In this document: positions 37,104-46,351 of the stretch, piece after piece
Numbering within the stretch: the stretch's first letter is position 1
How the letters are laid out: each line of letters starts with the position of its first letter
Source of the DNA: Marinomonas spartinae
Lineage (GTDB): Bacteria; Pseudomonadota; Gammaproteobacteria; Pseudomonadales; Marinomonadaceae
Reading direction: 5' to 3'
Assembly (NCBI RefSeq): GCF_016461715.1
Contig: NZ_JAEMUI010000017.1
Span: 51,024 to 115,023 of the forward strand
Length of the DNA stretch: 64,000 nt
The notes under the pieces: model-generated
What the model saw: the letters and a program-made list of their open reading frames with translations, nothing else
The model's database searches: none
What the model was told of the DNA's origin: nothing
Program-made: the position numbers and the translations under genes

Positions 37104-38412
37104 TTTATCCTCCTTGGGAATCGGTTACGGCAGTCTACTCATGCTAATGAGTATGATTGTTTTACTCCTAACTGGCATGCAGCTGGCGTTCGTCACTTGC
37201 TTGGTTGCTTTAGTTTTTGCGGTCGGCTGGTTTGGCGTCGCCGCACTGCCATTGATAGCAAGTCGTTTATACAGTTTTGTGGGCGGCTATGTGTTTCTCG
37301 CCGTCCCCATGTTTGTTCTGATGGCCGCGTTATTAGATCGTTCTGGCATTGCCAGAGACTTATTCGATGCGATGAAAGTCTTCGGACGAAAATTACGTGG
37401 GGGCGTCGCCGTCCAAACCTTATTGGTTGCCATTGTGTTGGCCTCTATGTCTGGGGTAATCGGTGGTGAAACGGTGCTACTGGGGATATTGGCTTTGCCG
37501 CAAATGTTGCGCCTCGGCTATAACCGCAAACTCGCCATTGGTACCACCTGTGCAGGCGGCGCGCTCGGCACCATGCTACCTCCGAGTATTGTCTTAATCA
37601 TTTATGGACTCACGGCTAGCGTGTCCATTGGTGACCTATTTAAAGCCTCATTTGTTCCCGCTCTATTACTTGCCGCCTCATATATTGTCTATGTGTTGGT
37701 CATTAGCTGCTTGCATCCAGAATACGCCCCTTTACCAACAGAAGAAGAATTAGCGGCGGATGCCGATGTTAATTATTTTAAAGCCTTATTATTTCCACTG
37801 CTCACCGTCATCACGGTTCTAGGCAGTATATACACTGGCATTGCCTCAGTAACGGAATCCTCTGCCTTGGGAGTAGTCGGTATTATGATCAGTGCCGCCA
37901 TTCGTGGAGAACTTAACTTTTCCATGCTCAAAGACAGCGCCAAAGCGACCATGAGCACCTGTGGCATGATCATTTGGATTGGTATCGGTGCCACCGCCCT
38001 AGTGGGCGTGTATAACCTCATGGGTGGTATCGACTTCGTCGAATCAACCATTCTGGCATTAAGCGGTGGCAGCGTGATGGGTACCGTACTGATTATGATG
38101 CTGATTTTACTCGTACTTGGTATGTTTTTAGACTGGGTCGGCGTCGCCCTCCTAACCATGCCCATCTTTGTACCGATCATCTCAGGTCTGGGTTTGGATC
38201 CCATCTGGTTTGGCGTGGTGTTCTGTTTGAATATGCAGGTATCTTTTTTGTCACCGCCTTTTGGCCCTGCCGCCTTTTATCTCAAATCGGTAGCCCCAAA
38301 AGACATCAGTTTAGGGGAGATTTTCTCTTCCTTACTGCCCTTTATCGCGTTACAAGTGCTGGTTTTGGCCTCCGTGATATTCTTCCCACAACTGGCACTT
38401 TGGTGGAAGTAG
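37096..38412 (+). CDS. dctM: TRAP transporter large membrane subunit
   Basis: 438-residue DctM, the sodium-coupled translocation channel, with about 12 membrane segments. Motifs: LTGMQLAFVTCLVAL, GGVAVQTLLVAIVLASMSGVIGGETVLLG, GALGTMLPPSIVLIIYG and the C-terminal FGVVFCLNMQVSFLSPPFGPAAFYLKSVAP. ATG 37096 is chosen, as AAGGA sits at the right distance; a GTG at 37090 is too close to it. Overlaps dctQ by 8 bases. Confidence 0.95.
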   Translation: MFDLSSLGIGYGSLLMLMSMIVLLLTGMQLAFVTCLVALVFAVGWFGVAALPLIASRLYSFVGGYVFLAVPMFVLMAALLDRSGIARDLFDAMKVFGRKLRGGVAVQTLLVAIVLASMSGVIGGETVLLGILALPQMLRLGYNRKLAIGTTCAGGALGTMLPPSIVLIIYGLTASVSIGDLFKASFVPALLLAASYIVYVLVISCLHPEYAPLPTEEELAADADVNYFKALLFPLLTVITVLGSIYTGIASVTESSALGVVGIMISAAIRGELNFSMLKDSAKATMSTCGMIIWIGIGATALVGVYNLMGGIDFVESTILALSGGSVMGTVLIMMLILLVLGMFLDWVGVALLTMPIFVPIISGLGLDPIWFGVVFCLNMQVSFLSPPFGPAAFYLKSVAPKDISLGEIFSSLLPFIALQVLVLASVIFFPQLALWWK

Positions 38413-38448
38413 TACATCAATCATTATTAACATTTACACAGGAAGAAG

Positions 38449-38478
38449 CTGCGTGATGATGCATCCGCCATCACGCAG
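38449..38478 (+). other. Hairpin between dctM and gntK
   Basis: Perfect 10-bp stem CTGCGTGATG/CATCACGCAG with a 10-base loop in the 104-bp gap. No T run follows, so it is more likely an mRNA processing or stability element than a terminator. Confidence 0.5.
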
Positions 38479-38516
38479 TCATACATTATAGACTTATTAG
38501 GTAAGAGGCTTCATTC

Positions 38517-39005
38517 ATGGGAAAGAAGATTGTCGTTCTGGGTGTCTCAGGATCCGGTAAATCATTGATAGGTAAACGCCTAGCCGATGCATTAGGTTAT
38601 CCCTTTTTTGATGGCGACGATTATCACAACTCGTCGAACATCGAGAAAATGAGCAAAGGTATTCCATTATCCGATCAAGACCGTTTTGGATGGTTATACA
38701 CGTTAAATGCCTTATTAAAAAATCATGAATGCGCTGTCGTCGCTTGCTCTGGCCTTAAACCGGAATACCGAGACATGCTGAAAAAAGATCTTGATGATGT
38801 CACTATGCTGTACCTTAAGGGGGATTTCGATACCATTTGGCAACGTCATCAAAAACGCAACGGGCACTACTTTAAAGGCCAAGACATGCTAAAAAGTCAG
38901 TTTGCCACCCTCATTGAACCCACGCAAAGCGAAGCTTTTAGCCTTGATATTAGCCAAGATGCTGACGCTGTGTTCCAACAAGCACTAGCCTATATAAAGC
39001 AATAA
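38517..39005 (+). CDS. gntK: Gluconokinase
   Basis: 162-residue thermoresistant-type gluconate kinase, ATP + gluconate to 6-phosphogluconate. Walker A GVSGSGKS at 9-16, then FFDGDDYHNSSNIEKMSKGIPLSDQDRFGWL and the lid/base region ACSGLKPEYRDML, LKGDFDTIWQRH. Its product enters the Entner-Doudoroff or pentose phosphate route. Located between the TRAP genes and the LacI repressor; the set makes a gluconate uptake and phosphorylation unit. Confidence 0.95.
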   Translation: MGKKIVVLGVSGSGKSLIGKRLADALGYPFFDGDDYHNSSNIEKMSKGIPLSDQDRFGWLYTLNALLKNHECAVVACSGLKPEYRDMLKKDLDDVTMLYLKGDFDTIWQRHQKRNGHYFKGQDMLKSQFATLIEPTQSEAFSLDISQDADAVFQQALAYIKQ

Positions 39006-39073
39006 ATCAGCCCTCAACAGAATCGCAATCATCCATTTTTTTGCGGTTCTCGGGCTACTCAAGCTATGATAAT

Positions 39074-39085
39074 GTTACTAGTAAC
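39074..39085. promoter_or_regulatory. GntR-type operator upstream of the LacI gene
   Basis: GTTACTAGTAAC, identical to the two upstream operators apart from the central two bases (TA in place of CG), 26 bp before the gntR start. Supports autoregulation. Confidence 0.7.
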
Positions 39086-39110
39086 AATACCACGAGATAG
39101 TTGCACCTAA

Positions 39111-40106
39111 ATGAAAAAGAAACGTCCGACGCTTCAAGATGTTGCTGATCAGGTTGGCATCACTAAAATGACGGTCAGCCGTTATCTTAAAAACCCAGAT
39201 TTAGTATCTTCTCCTCTACAAACACGCATTCGTGAAGCTTTAGATACCCTTGGTTACATTCCCAATCGCGCGCCGGATATTCTCTCTAATGCGAAAAGCC
39301 ACTCGATTGGTGTGCTGTTCCCTTCCCTCACTAACCAAGTGTTCTCTGAAGTATTACGCGGTATCGAGTCGGTCTTCGAGCCCGCTGGCTACCAAACCAT
39401 GCTGGCCCACTATGGTTACAGCCAGGAGGCCGAAGAAGCACGCATTATTACCCTATTGTCTTACAATGTGGATGGATTAATTATTTCAGAAAGTACTCAT
39501 ACCGAGCGGGTGCGAAAAATGCTCGATGTGGCAGGTATTCCAGTTATAGAAATTATGGATTCCGTATCCCCCCCAATAGAGCAAGCCATTGGTATCGACA
39601 ATGAAGCCGCTGCCTATGCGATGACGCAGCTGATGATCAAAAAGGGTCGACAGAAGATTGTGTATTTCGCCGCGCGAATGGACATGCGCACATTGCTTAA
39701 GATTCGTGGTTATGAGCGCGCCATGGAAGACCATGGCTTAACGCCTCTATGCTTAAAAAACAATGAAGCATCTTCTTTTACCTTAGGCGGACAGTTTCTA
39801 CACCAAGCCTTAGAACAACAACCGGATACTGATGGTATTTTTTGCACCAATGATGACTTAGCCATTGGTGCCCTTTATGCCTGCCAAAAGGCAGGTATTT
39901 CTATCCCGCAGCAAATAGGCATTGCAGGGTTTCATGGCCATAATATTTCGCGAGCCATGGTGCCTTTGCTAGCGACAGTTATCACCCCCAGAGAAGAAAT
40001 AGGGCGGCTTGCTGCAGAGCAGCTTCTGAGTCGCTTAAAAGGCGAACCTGTTTCTCAGCGTGTTATTGAACTGCCATTCCAACTAGAGGTTGGGGAAAGT
40101 TTGTAA
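39111..40106 (+). CDS. gntR: LacI-family gluconate repressor
   Basis: 331-residue LacI/GalR repressor with helix-turn-helix TLQDVADQVGITKMTVSRYLKNP, hinge helix ILSNAKSHSIGVLFPSLTN and a periplasmic-binding-like effector domain. It resembles GntR of E. coli. Three matching palindromes GTTACCGGTAAC/GTTACTAGTAAC stand at the dctP promoter and just upstream of itself, so the effector is probably gluconate or 6-phosphogluconate. Adjacent gluconokinase agrees. Confidence 0.9.
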   Translation: MKKKRPTLQDVADQVGITKMTVSRYLKNPDLVSSPLQTRIREALDTLGYIPNRAPDILSNAKSHSIGVLFPSLTNQVFSEVLRGIESVFEPAGYQTMLAHYGYSQEAEEARIITLLSYNVDGLIISESTHTERVRKMLDVAGIPVIEIMDSVSPPIEQAIGIDNEAAAYAMTQLMIKKGRQKIVYFAARMDMRTLLKIRGYERAMEDHGLTPLCLKNNEASSFTLGGQFLHQALEQQPDTDGIFCTNDDLAIGALYACQKAGISIPQQIGIAGFHGHNISRAMVPLLATVITPREEIGRLAAEQLLSRLKGEPVSQRVIELPFQLEVGESL

Positions 40107-40155
40107 AGAATGGCTGGCAAATCAAGCGCCATAACAATAGATAAATAATACTGAG

Positions 40156-40168
40156 AAGTGTTATCATT
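40156..40168 (+). promoter_or_regulatory. Weak Fur-box-like site before the ferric ABC genes
   Basis: AAGTGTTATCATT is, read in reverse, AATGATAACACTT, matching the first half of the Fur consensus well and the second half poorly. It is 32 bp before the binding-protein start. Confidence 0.3.
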
Positions 40169-40199
40169 AAAATCTTCATCAATAAAGAATCAAGATGTA

Positions 40200-41156
40200 A
40201 TGAAACACTTCCTCATCATGGTGCTGACTTGTGCCTCAGCTCTTCTTTTTCCTGGGTTGAGTCAAGCCGCTTCAGATAATGGCCCTCATCCAAAAAACAC
40301 TCTAGACAAACCTGTAACGGTGCAAGATAGCAAAGGGACTTTCACAATCGATTATCGACCTAAGCGCATAGTGGTCTTAGAGTTTTCCTTTGCCGATGCA
40401 CTAGCATCTGTCGGAGTCAGCCCTATTGGCATCGCGGACGATAAAGATCCAAGCCGTGTATTACCAGCCGTCCGTAAGATCATCAAACCTTGGACATCGG
40501 TCGGTACACGTTCACAGCCGAGCTTAGAAACCATTGCAGCGTTAAAACCCGACCTCATTATTGCCGATATCTCTCGCCATGCAGGTGTCTATGCGGATCT
40601 GCAAAAAATCGCGCCAACCCTTATTTTGCCATCGCGCCGCGAAACCTATCAGGATAGTCTCAAGGCGGCCGCTATCATTGGCAAAGTGATTGGTAAAAAC
40701 AAAAAAATGCAAGCGCGTCTAGCAAAGCATCAGAAAATTATGGCCGCCTATGCTAAGCAATTACCAAAAGGCGTGGTGGTTCAGTTTGGGGTTGCCCGAG
40801 ACGACGCTCTCTTTTTACATACTGCCGACTCCTATGCTGGCGGTGTTATTCGAGCCCTTGGTTTAGCCAACGCGCATACAGGAAGAAACGATTCTGCTTA
40901 TCGCCAAACCAGCTTGGAACAAATGCTTAGCATTAACCCTGATTATTTGATTATTGGCAACTACACCCATCCCAGTATTGTGGATAAATGGGAAAAAGAA
41001 CCACTGTGGTCAGTATTAAAAGCCGCTCGTGAGCACCACATCTTTTACGTGAATCCCAATGTTTGGTCGCGCTGTCGAGGCATCATGGCGGCGGAGCGTA
41101 TGGGACAAGACTTGGTTAATGTATTTCACGGCAATCAAATCGCCGCTAAACCATGA
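40200..41156 (+). CDS. Iron-siderophore ABC transporter binding protein (FecB-like)
   Basis: 318-residue periplasmic protein of the FecB/BtuF type, with a signal peptide (FLIMVLTCASALLFPGLSQA). The domain pattern begins RPKRIVVLEFSFADALASVGVSPIGIAD and has LETIAALKPDLIIADISRHAG and a long central helix. ATG 40200 is chosen; an in-frame GTG at 40158 gives a poorer signal peptide. It overlaps the first permease by ATGA and ends a four-gene importer. The siderophore is not determined. Confidence 0.85.
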   Translation: MKHFLIMVLTCASALLFPGLSQAASDNGPHPKNTLDKPVTVQDSKGTFTIDYRPKRIVVLEFSFADALASVGVSPIGIADDKDPSRVLPAVRKIIKPWTSVGTRSQPSLETIAALKPDLIIADISRHAGVYADLQKIAPTLILPSRRETYQDSLKAAAIIGKVIGKNKKMQARLAKHQKIMAAYAKQLPKGVVVQFGVARDDALFLHTADSYAGGVIRALGLANAHTGRNDSAYRQTSLEQMLSINPDYLIIGNYTHPSIVDKWEKEPLWSVLKAAREHHIFYVNPNVWSRCRGIMAAERMGQDLVNVFHGNQIAAKP

Positions 41157-42154
41157 TGCTATCACGACTACCCTTTGCCTGGCAGTGCATAGTGTTAGGG
41201 GCAAGCTTATTGATCATCGCTTGGATCAGTTTATTTAGCTGGTCTGCGGTACAGATTACGCCGATGGATGCCCTTCACGCCTTATTCAATATGGACAATA
41301 CCAGTGTCCCCCAACATATCGTGCAAGATTTGCGCTTACCCCGCACCTTGATTGGTATCCTCGTCGGCGCCTCCCTAGCGGCAGCCGGTGTGGTAATGCA
41401 GGGCTTAACACAAAACCCGCTGGCCGCGCCCTCCGTGCTTGGTGTCAATGCCGGTGCCGCGCTTGGTATGGCGGCAGTCTCGACCATCGCCCCTTGGTTT
41501 GGTCTATTAGGCACCTCTGTTGCCGCCATTATTGGTGGCGGGATGACTTGGACCTTGGTTATGGTACTGGGAAGTGCATGGAAAAGCGGCAACGACTCCA
41601 GTCGCTTGGTACTAGCAGGTGTGGCGATTTCGGCACTTTGTGCGGCACTCACTAAAGCCTCCATCATTATGGCAGAAGATCAGGCCTCAGGTGTCTTGAC
41701 CTGGTTAGCTGGCAGCTTAGCGAACGCCCGTTGGAATACATTCGATCACTTGTGGCCTATCTCTTTGTTCAGTTTGTTAGGCTGTATGGCGCTCTCGCCA
41801 ACGTTAAATATCCTGCAACTGGGGGAAGAGAATGCTCGCAACTTAGGTGCGTCGCTCATTCTCACTAAGCTGGCTGGAAGCTTCTTAGTATTACTACTGG
41901 TTGCCAGCGCCATCAGTTCAGTGGGCTCTATTGGCTTTGTCGGCTTACTCGTCCCACACATGGCCAAAATGCTTTGTGGACAAGATCATCGGCGTTTTTT
42001 ACCTCTTTCTATGTTATTGGGCGCCATGTTGGTCGTCCTCTCGGACATTATCAGCCGTTCAATTATCTTCCCTATGGAAACTCCAGCTGGGGCGGTTTTA
42101 GCGTTAATAGGTGCACCGTTTTTTATCTATCTGGTTAGGAAACGCACTTTATGA
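41153..42154 (+). CDS. Iron-siderophore ABC transporter permease 1 (FecCD family)
   Basis: 333-residue FecCD-family permease with about 10 membrane segments. Motifs include DLRLPRTLIGILVGASLAAAGVVMQGLTQNPLAAPSVLG, spread over about residues 57-95, the coupling region near LGEENARNLGASL and the C-terminal GSIGFVGLLVPHMAK. ATG overlaps the upstream stop and its own stop overlaps the next start (both ATGA). Confidence 0.92.
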   Translation: MMLSRLPFAWQCIVLGASLLIIAWISLFSWSAVQITPMDALHALFNMDNTSVPQHIVQDLRLPRTLIGILVGASLAAAGVVMQGLTQNPLAAPSVLGVNAGAALGMAAVSTIAPWFGLLGTSVAAIIGGGMTWTLVMVLGSAWKSGNDSSRLVLAGVAISALCAALTKASIIMAEDQASGVLTWLAGSLANARWNTFDHLWPISLFSLLGCMALSPTLNILQLGEENARNLGASLILTKLAGSFLVLLLVASAISSVGSIGFVGLLVPHMAKMLCGQDHRRFLPLSMLLGAMLVVLSDIISRSIIFPMETPAGAVLALIGAPFFIYLVRKRTL

Positions 42155-43110
42155 ACCGGTTTATTCCTTTCTTTATTATTAGTGTGTTGTTGATCTCATT
42201 GGTCGTAGCGAATTTGCTATTCGGTGCCGTTTCGCTGTCATTACATGATGTTTTTCGCGGCTTTCAACCGGGCAGTGATAGCTACTTCACCATTCACGAA
42301 TACCGTTTACCTCGTACACTACTGGCAATACTAGTGGGCGCCATGCTCGCTCTTGCTGGGGCTCTCGTTCAAGGGGTGATTCGTAACCCATTAGCATCAC
42401 CGGATATTCTCGGCGTCAGCCACGGAGCAGGCCTTGCCGCTGTCGTGTATATGATCTATTTTCCACACTCAAGCATCTCTTGGCTTCCGGCGGTGGCCTT
42501 AGTTGGCGGTTTGTGCGCAGCACTGATTTTATGGTGGTTATGTGGTCATCGCAGCAGCACAATAAAACTGGCCATTACCGGGGTGGCTCTGGCAACCTTT
42601 TATGCCAGTACAGTCGATTTTTTAATGCTGATCAAGCCGCTAGAAATCAATAACGCGTTGCTTTGGTTAACAGGCAGCTTATGGGGCCGTAGTTGGCCGC
42701 AAATTACCATGCTACTCCCCTGGCTTGTGCTCATTCCATGTGCGCTGTACTTGGCGAAATCGTTGAATCTTATTCATCTTGGCGAAGACACTGCCATTAG
42801 CCTTGGCGCAAAAGTTAATTCACTTCGCCTGATTGCCTTAGCCATTGCTGTGGCACTGACTGCAGCAGCGGTGTCAATTTGTGGCCCCATTGGCTTCTTA
42901 GGCTTAGTCGCCCCCCATCTTGCGCGCAAATTATTTGGTGGGCGCCACCAAGCTCTGCTGCCAGCCACTATGTTAGTGGGTGCCGTCTTACTGCTGATGG
43001 CAGATTTAGTGGCCCGCACAATCGACCCACCGATTGAATTACCAGCGGGGATCATGACGGCTGTACTTGGCGCCCCTTATTTTCTTTGGTTACTTATCAG
43101 GACAAAATGA
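42151..43110 (+). CDS. Iron-siderophore ABC transporter permease 2 (FecCD family)
   Basis: 319-residue second FecCD permease; heterodimer partner of the upstream one. EYRLPRTLLAILVGAMLALAGALVQGVIRNPLASPDILGVSHGAG marks the family, running over about residues 50-93, with ICGPIGFLGLVAPHLARKL at the C-terminal core. Three bases separate its stop from the ATPase start. Confidence 0.92.
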   Translation: MNRFIPFFIISVLLISLVVANLLFGAVSLSLHDVFRGFQPGSDSYFTIHEYRLPRTLLAILVGAMLALAGALVQGVIRNPLASPDILGVSHGAGLAAVVYMIYFPHSSISWLPAVALVGGLCAALILWWLCGHRSSTIKLAITGVALATFYASTVDFLMLIKPLEINNALLWLTGSLWGRSWPQITMLLPWLVLIPCALYLAKSLNLIHLGEDTAISLGAKVNSLRLIALAIAVALTAAAVSICGPIGFLGLVAPHLARKLFGGRHQALLPATMLVGAVLLLMADLVARTIDPPIELPAGIMTAVLGAPYFLWLLIRTK

Positions 43111-43113
43111 TTT

Positions 43114-43887
43114 ATGTCTCTTAGTACTCATAATGTCTGCGTTGGCTATCATGGTAAAACCATTGTCAATCAAGTTTCACTGACCATACCAGAAGGAAAG
43201 ATGATCGCTTTACTTGGACCGAATGGTTGCGGTAAATCGACTCTTCTGAAAGCCATGGCACGCATTCTGACCCCCATAAAAGGGGAAGTGCATTGGTGTG
43301 GGAAAAACCTTCACCAAATGCCTTCCAAAGGCTTAGCAAAACAACTGGCCTTATTGCCACAAACACAACCCATTCCTGAGGGCATCAAGGTTAAGGATCT
43401 CATCGCTTATGGACGTAGCCCGTATACAGGCTTTTGGGGGAGGCTAACGAAAGACGACCACACCATTATTGATAAAGTGATGCAAGAAACGGGGGTCACC
43501 GCACTAGCCGAGCAGTTAGTGAGCGAGTTATCAGGTGGACAACGTCAACGTGTCTGGCTCGCCATGACGCTTGCCCAAGACACGCCCTACTTACTCCTTG
43601 ATGAACCAACCACTTACATGGACTTAAACCACCAAGTTGAACTGATGCATTTACTTCGTCAACTTAACCTATCCGGAAAAACCATCGTGACGGTCCTGCA
43701 CGATATCAACCAGGCAGCACGCTATTGCGACCATTTGATTGTCATGAAGCAAGGTCAAATCAATACACAGGGAACACCAGAGGCGGTATTAACAAAGGAC
43801 ATGCTACGGACTGTTTTTGATCTCAACGCACAAATACATCGCGACCCTATTGCCAACACCCCAATGTGCATCGTTGAAGATAAATAA
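43114..43887 (+). CDS. Iron-siderophore ABC transporter ATPase
   Basis: 257-residue ATPase of the FecE/FepC type. Walker A GPNGCGKST near residues 34-42, the signature LSGGQRQRVWLAMTLAQD, Walker B YLLLDEPTTYMDLNHQ and the switch histidine VLHDINQAARYCDH are all present. Last gene of the importer. Confidence 0.95.
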   Translation: MSLSTHNVCVGYHGKTIVNQVSLTIPEGKMIALLGPNGCGKSTLLKAMARILTPIKGEVHWCGKNLHQMPSKGLAKQLALLPQTQPIPEGIKVKDLIAYGRSPYTGFWGRLTKDDHTIIDKVMQETGVTALAEQLVSELSGGQRQRVWLAMTLAQDTPYLLLDEPTTYMDLNHQVELMHLLRQLNLSGKTIVTVLHDINQAARYCDHLIVMKQGQINTQGTPEAVLTKDMLRTVFDLNAQIHRDPIANTPMCIVEDK

Positions 43888-43927
43888 GCAAAGCGACACC
43901 TCCGCCAAGATATGACACCAGAACGAA

Positions 43928-43956
43928 AAGGCCCCTGTCAATAAGACAGAGGCCTT
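43928..43956. terminator. Terminator between the siderophore ABC genes and nhaC
   Basis: Stem AAGGCCcCTGTC/GACAGaGGCCTT with a 5-base loop. On the minus strand it continues GGCCTTTTCG, so it best serves nhaC; it may act in both directions. Confidence 0.7.
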
Positions 43957-43979
43957 GATCAGAATCACCTAAGCAAGCG

Positions 43980-45500
43980 TTAGGTTTGCTGTGATGCTAA
44001 TGTTTCTTCAGCATTCTCACGAGCTTCTTCAGGTGTTAGTGAATCCTCACCCTGCTCTTTCCATTGAGCCAATTCTTCTTTACTGGCTTTGGGTGAAAAG
44101 AAACCAAGCTGAGCATAAAGAATCCCCAATACAGGCGACAACCAACACGCAAACGCTAATGGAATATACAGAAGGTTTTCAAAATTGCCATCCGAGATTC
44201 CCAGCCCCAACGCACTGATCACAAAAGCACCACCCGCATTCCAAGGAATAAGCGGCGATACCAAGGTTCCCCCTTCTTCAAGCGCCCGAGATAAGTTCAA
44301 AGTAGAGTACTTCATACCACGATAAACAGGAGAATACATACGGCCAGGCAAGGCAATGGATAAGTAAGGATCACCTGCGACTAAGTTAGTCGAAATAGAG
44401 GTACAAACGGCAGCGGTTTGAATGTCTTTGAATTTATGAATCTTAGTCAAAATCGCCAGTATAATGGTTTCTAAACAACCCGTTCTCTCCAATGCGCCAC
44501 CAAATCCTAAAGCAATCAGTACAAGGGAGATAGTCCACATCATGGATTGAATCCCACCACGGTTCAGCAGAGTATTAATGGCCGTCACGTCGGTATTAAT
44601 CGTGTAGCCACTGTTAGCAAAGGTCACCACTTCGTGAATGCCATTGCCTTGCGCAACCATGGCGGTTATCGCACCGGCCACGACACCGGCAAATAGCGAA
44701 GGAATAGGCGCAATACGTTTGACCGCTAGGACAATGACCAACAAGGCAGGGAGTAGTAACCAAGGAGAGATAACAAAATGCTTTTGTAGCTCCGTCGTAA
44801 TGCTATTAATCTTAGCAAAAGACACGTCGCCATCATGCACCAGCATGAAACCAGCAGCTAAGTAAATAATTACCGCGGCCATCATGGCAGGCAAAGTCGT
44901 TGGCATCATGTTTTTTATATGGGAGAACACATTGGTCCCCGTGACTGCTGGGGCCAAGTTAGTGGTATCAGACAGCGGGGAGATTTTATCCCCGAAAAAG
45001 GCACCAGAAACAACAGCACCCGCCGTCCAGTACACAGGCACATCAAACCCTGCACCGATGCCCATTAGGGCAAGACCTACGGTCCCGACTGTCCCCCAAG
45101 AGGTCCCCAGCGACATAGATACAACAGAGCACAACAGCATGGCAGCAACCAGAAAAATCTGTGGAGACAGGATGGTTAAGCCATAGTAAATGAGAGTCGG
45201 TACCGTACCACTCGCGATCCAAACACCGATAATCATCCCGACACAAATCAGCACCGAAACGGAGGGCAGCGCAATATGGATAACGTGAAAGATCCCTTCT
45301 TCTATATCTTTCCATTTAAAACCGAGCTTTATACCAACGAGTGAGGTAAGCGCAAGACCAATAGCAAGAGGAATGTGCGGAGTGAAGTCGCCAAAATAAA
45401 AAATCTGCACCCCCAATACCATAAGTGTTAAGACGACTGGAGTCAGGGCAAGCAACAAACCCGGACGACTAATCCCAGTATCCTGATTTTTTTCAGTCAT
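43980..45500 (-). CDS. nhaC: Sodium/proton antiporter NhaC
   Basis: 506-residue inner-membrane antiporter of the NhaC family with about 12 helices. Typical segments are SMSLGTSWGTVGTVGLALMGIG, GAFFGDKISPLSDTTNLAPAVTG and NLVAGDPYLSIALPGRMY. It exports Na+ in exchange for H+, fitting a marine lifestyle; some members carry other cation or amino-acid pairs, such as malate/lactate in MleN. It stands alone. Confidence 0.92.
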   Translation of the reverse strand: MTEKNQDTGISRPGLLLALTPVVLTLMVLGVQIFYFGDFTPHIPLAIGLALTSLVGIKLGFKWKDIEEGIFHVIHIALPSVSVLICVGMIIGVWIASGTVPTLIYYGLTILSPQIFLVAAMLLCSVVSMSLGTSWGTVGTVGLALMGIGAGFDVPVYWTAGAVVSGAFFGDKISPLSDTTNLAPAVTGTNVFSHIKNMMPTTLPAMMAAVIIYLAAGFMLVHDGDVSFAKINSITTELQKHFVISPWLLLPALLVIVLAVKRIAPIPSLFAGVVAGAITAMVAQGNGIHEVVTFANSGYTINTDVTAINTLLNRGGIQSMMWTISLVLIALGFGGALERTGCLETIILAILTKIHKFKDIQTAAVCTSISTNLVAGDPYLSIALPGRMYSPVYRGMKYSTLNLSRALEEGGTLVSPLIPWNAGGAFVISALGLGISDGNFENLLYIPLAFACWLSPVLGILYAQLGFFSPKASKEELAQWKEQGEDSLTPEEARENAEETLASQQT

Positions 45501-45793
45501 AAAAGCTTCCTTAATTGCACTTTTTTACATACATAAAACTAGTGTAGCGGAAATAAAAAGCTTTGACCACGAAGGGATATGGTTTGAAAAAACGGATTTA
45601 TTGCCTATAAAAAGCATTTTTTGACATATTTTTGAGGATTTTTCTGAATGATAGCGATCAATATCAGAAAAAAGCCTTTTTCCTGATATTATTTTGAACT
45701 CAAATTATTTTTGAAAAGTACAATTTTATTAGCAACATCAAAAATGAACAACCTCGCCTATTTGGCAACTGGCCTATATACAACCTGAACAGG
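45501..45793. other. nhaC leader and intergenic region (293 bp)
   Basis: No gene. AT-rich. A long hairpin AATATCAGaAAAAAG/CTTTTTcCTGATATT at 45660-45690 lies between nhaC and the downstream end of the isochorismatase-like gene, probably terminating the latter on the minus strand. Confidence 0.55.
45660..45690 (-). terminator. Candidate terminator after the isochorismatase-like gene
   Basis: Stem AATATCAG/CTGATATT extended inward by a poly-A/poly-T pairing, 104 bp past the stop on the minus strand. The distance is long, so a role in the nhaC leader is possible instead. Confidence 0.4.
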
Positions 45794-46351
45794 TCATGAC
45801 TCCAGAAGCTCGAACGCATCCGTTTGAGAAATCACCGTTGCATACTCACCATGAAGATTGGCCAGTGACATAGCATGAACCTCGTCAGCACTACGCTCAC
45901 GACCATCAAAGTCCAATGTAGAAAAGGCAAAACAAGCACTGCCGACAACATAGGTGGTAAAACCAATGTTCCCAGCGGTTCGAACGGTCGATTCAATCGA
46001 GTGATTCGTGCTGACCCCCACCACCACTAAGCGATCAATCTTCTGGGATTCAAGCCATGACTGCAAATCTGAATGAGTAAAAGCATCGGGCACGTACTTC
46101 TCAATAACTTTTTCCCCCAACAAGGGTATAAAGGCTTCTTGCACCATGACCCCTTCTTGCTCAGGCCAAAATAAAGAATCCTCTTCCCGCGATAAGTGAT
46201 GAACATGCACAATGGGCGCATTGTTCACACGCCAATGGGATAACAGCTCAGCAATCTCTCGTTCCGCATCCGGGTTATTACGCTCACCCGCTTGCGGCCA
46301 AGCCATACCATTTTGCATATCAATAATGAGCAATGCCGTCTGACTAACCAT
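45794..46351 (-). CDS. Isochorismatase-fold hydrolase with serine in place of cysteine
   Basis: 185-residue cysteine-hydrolase-superfamily protein. D11 (ALLIIDMQNGM) and K85 of the catalytic triad are visible, but the cysteine motif (usually TNxCVExT) reads TNHSIEST with S118. I recall a distinct subfamily with this serine, so it may be catalytically different, or a noncatalytic isochorismatase-fold protein. RBS AAGGAG stands 6 bases ahead. It overlaps the upstream membrane protein gene by 8 bases. Confidence 0.85.
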   Translation of the reverse strand: MVSQTALLIIDMQNGMAWPQAGERNNPDAEREIAELLSHWRVNNAPIVHVHHLSREEDSLFWPEQEGVMVQEAFIPLLGEKVIEKYVPDAFTHSDLQSWLESQKIDRLVVVGVSTNHSIESTVRTAGNIGFTTYVVGSACFAFSTLDFDGRERSADEVHAMSLANLHGEYATVISQTDAFELLES

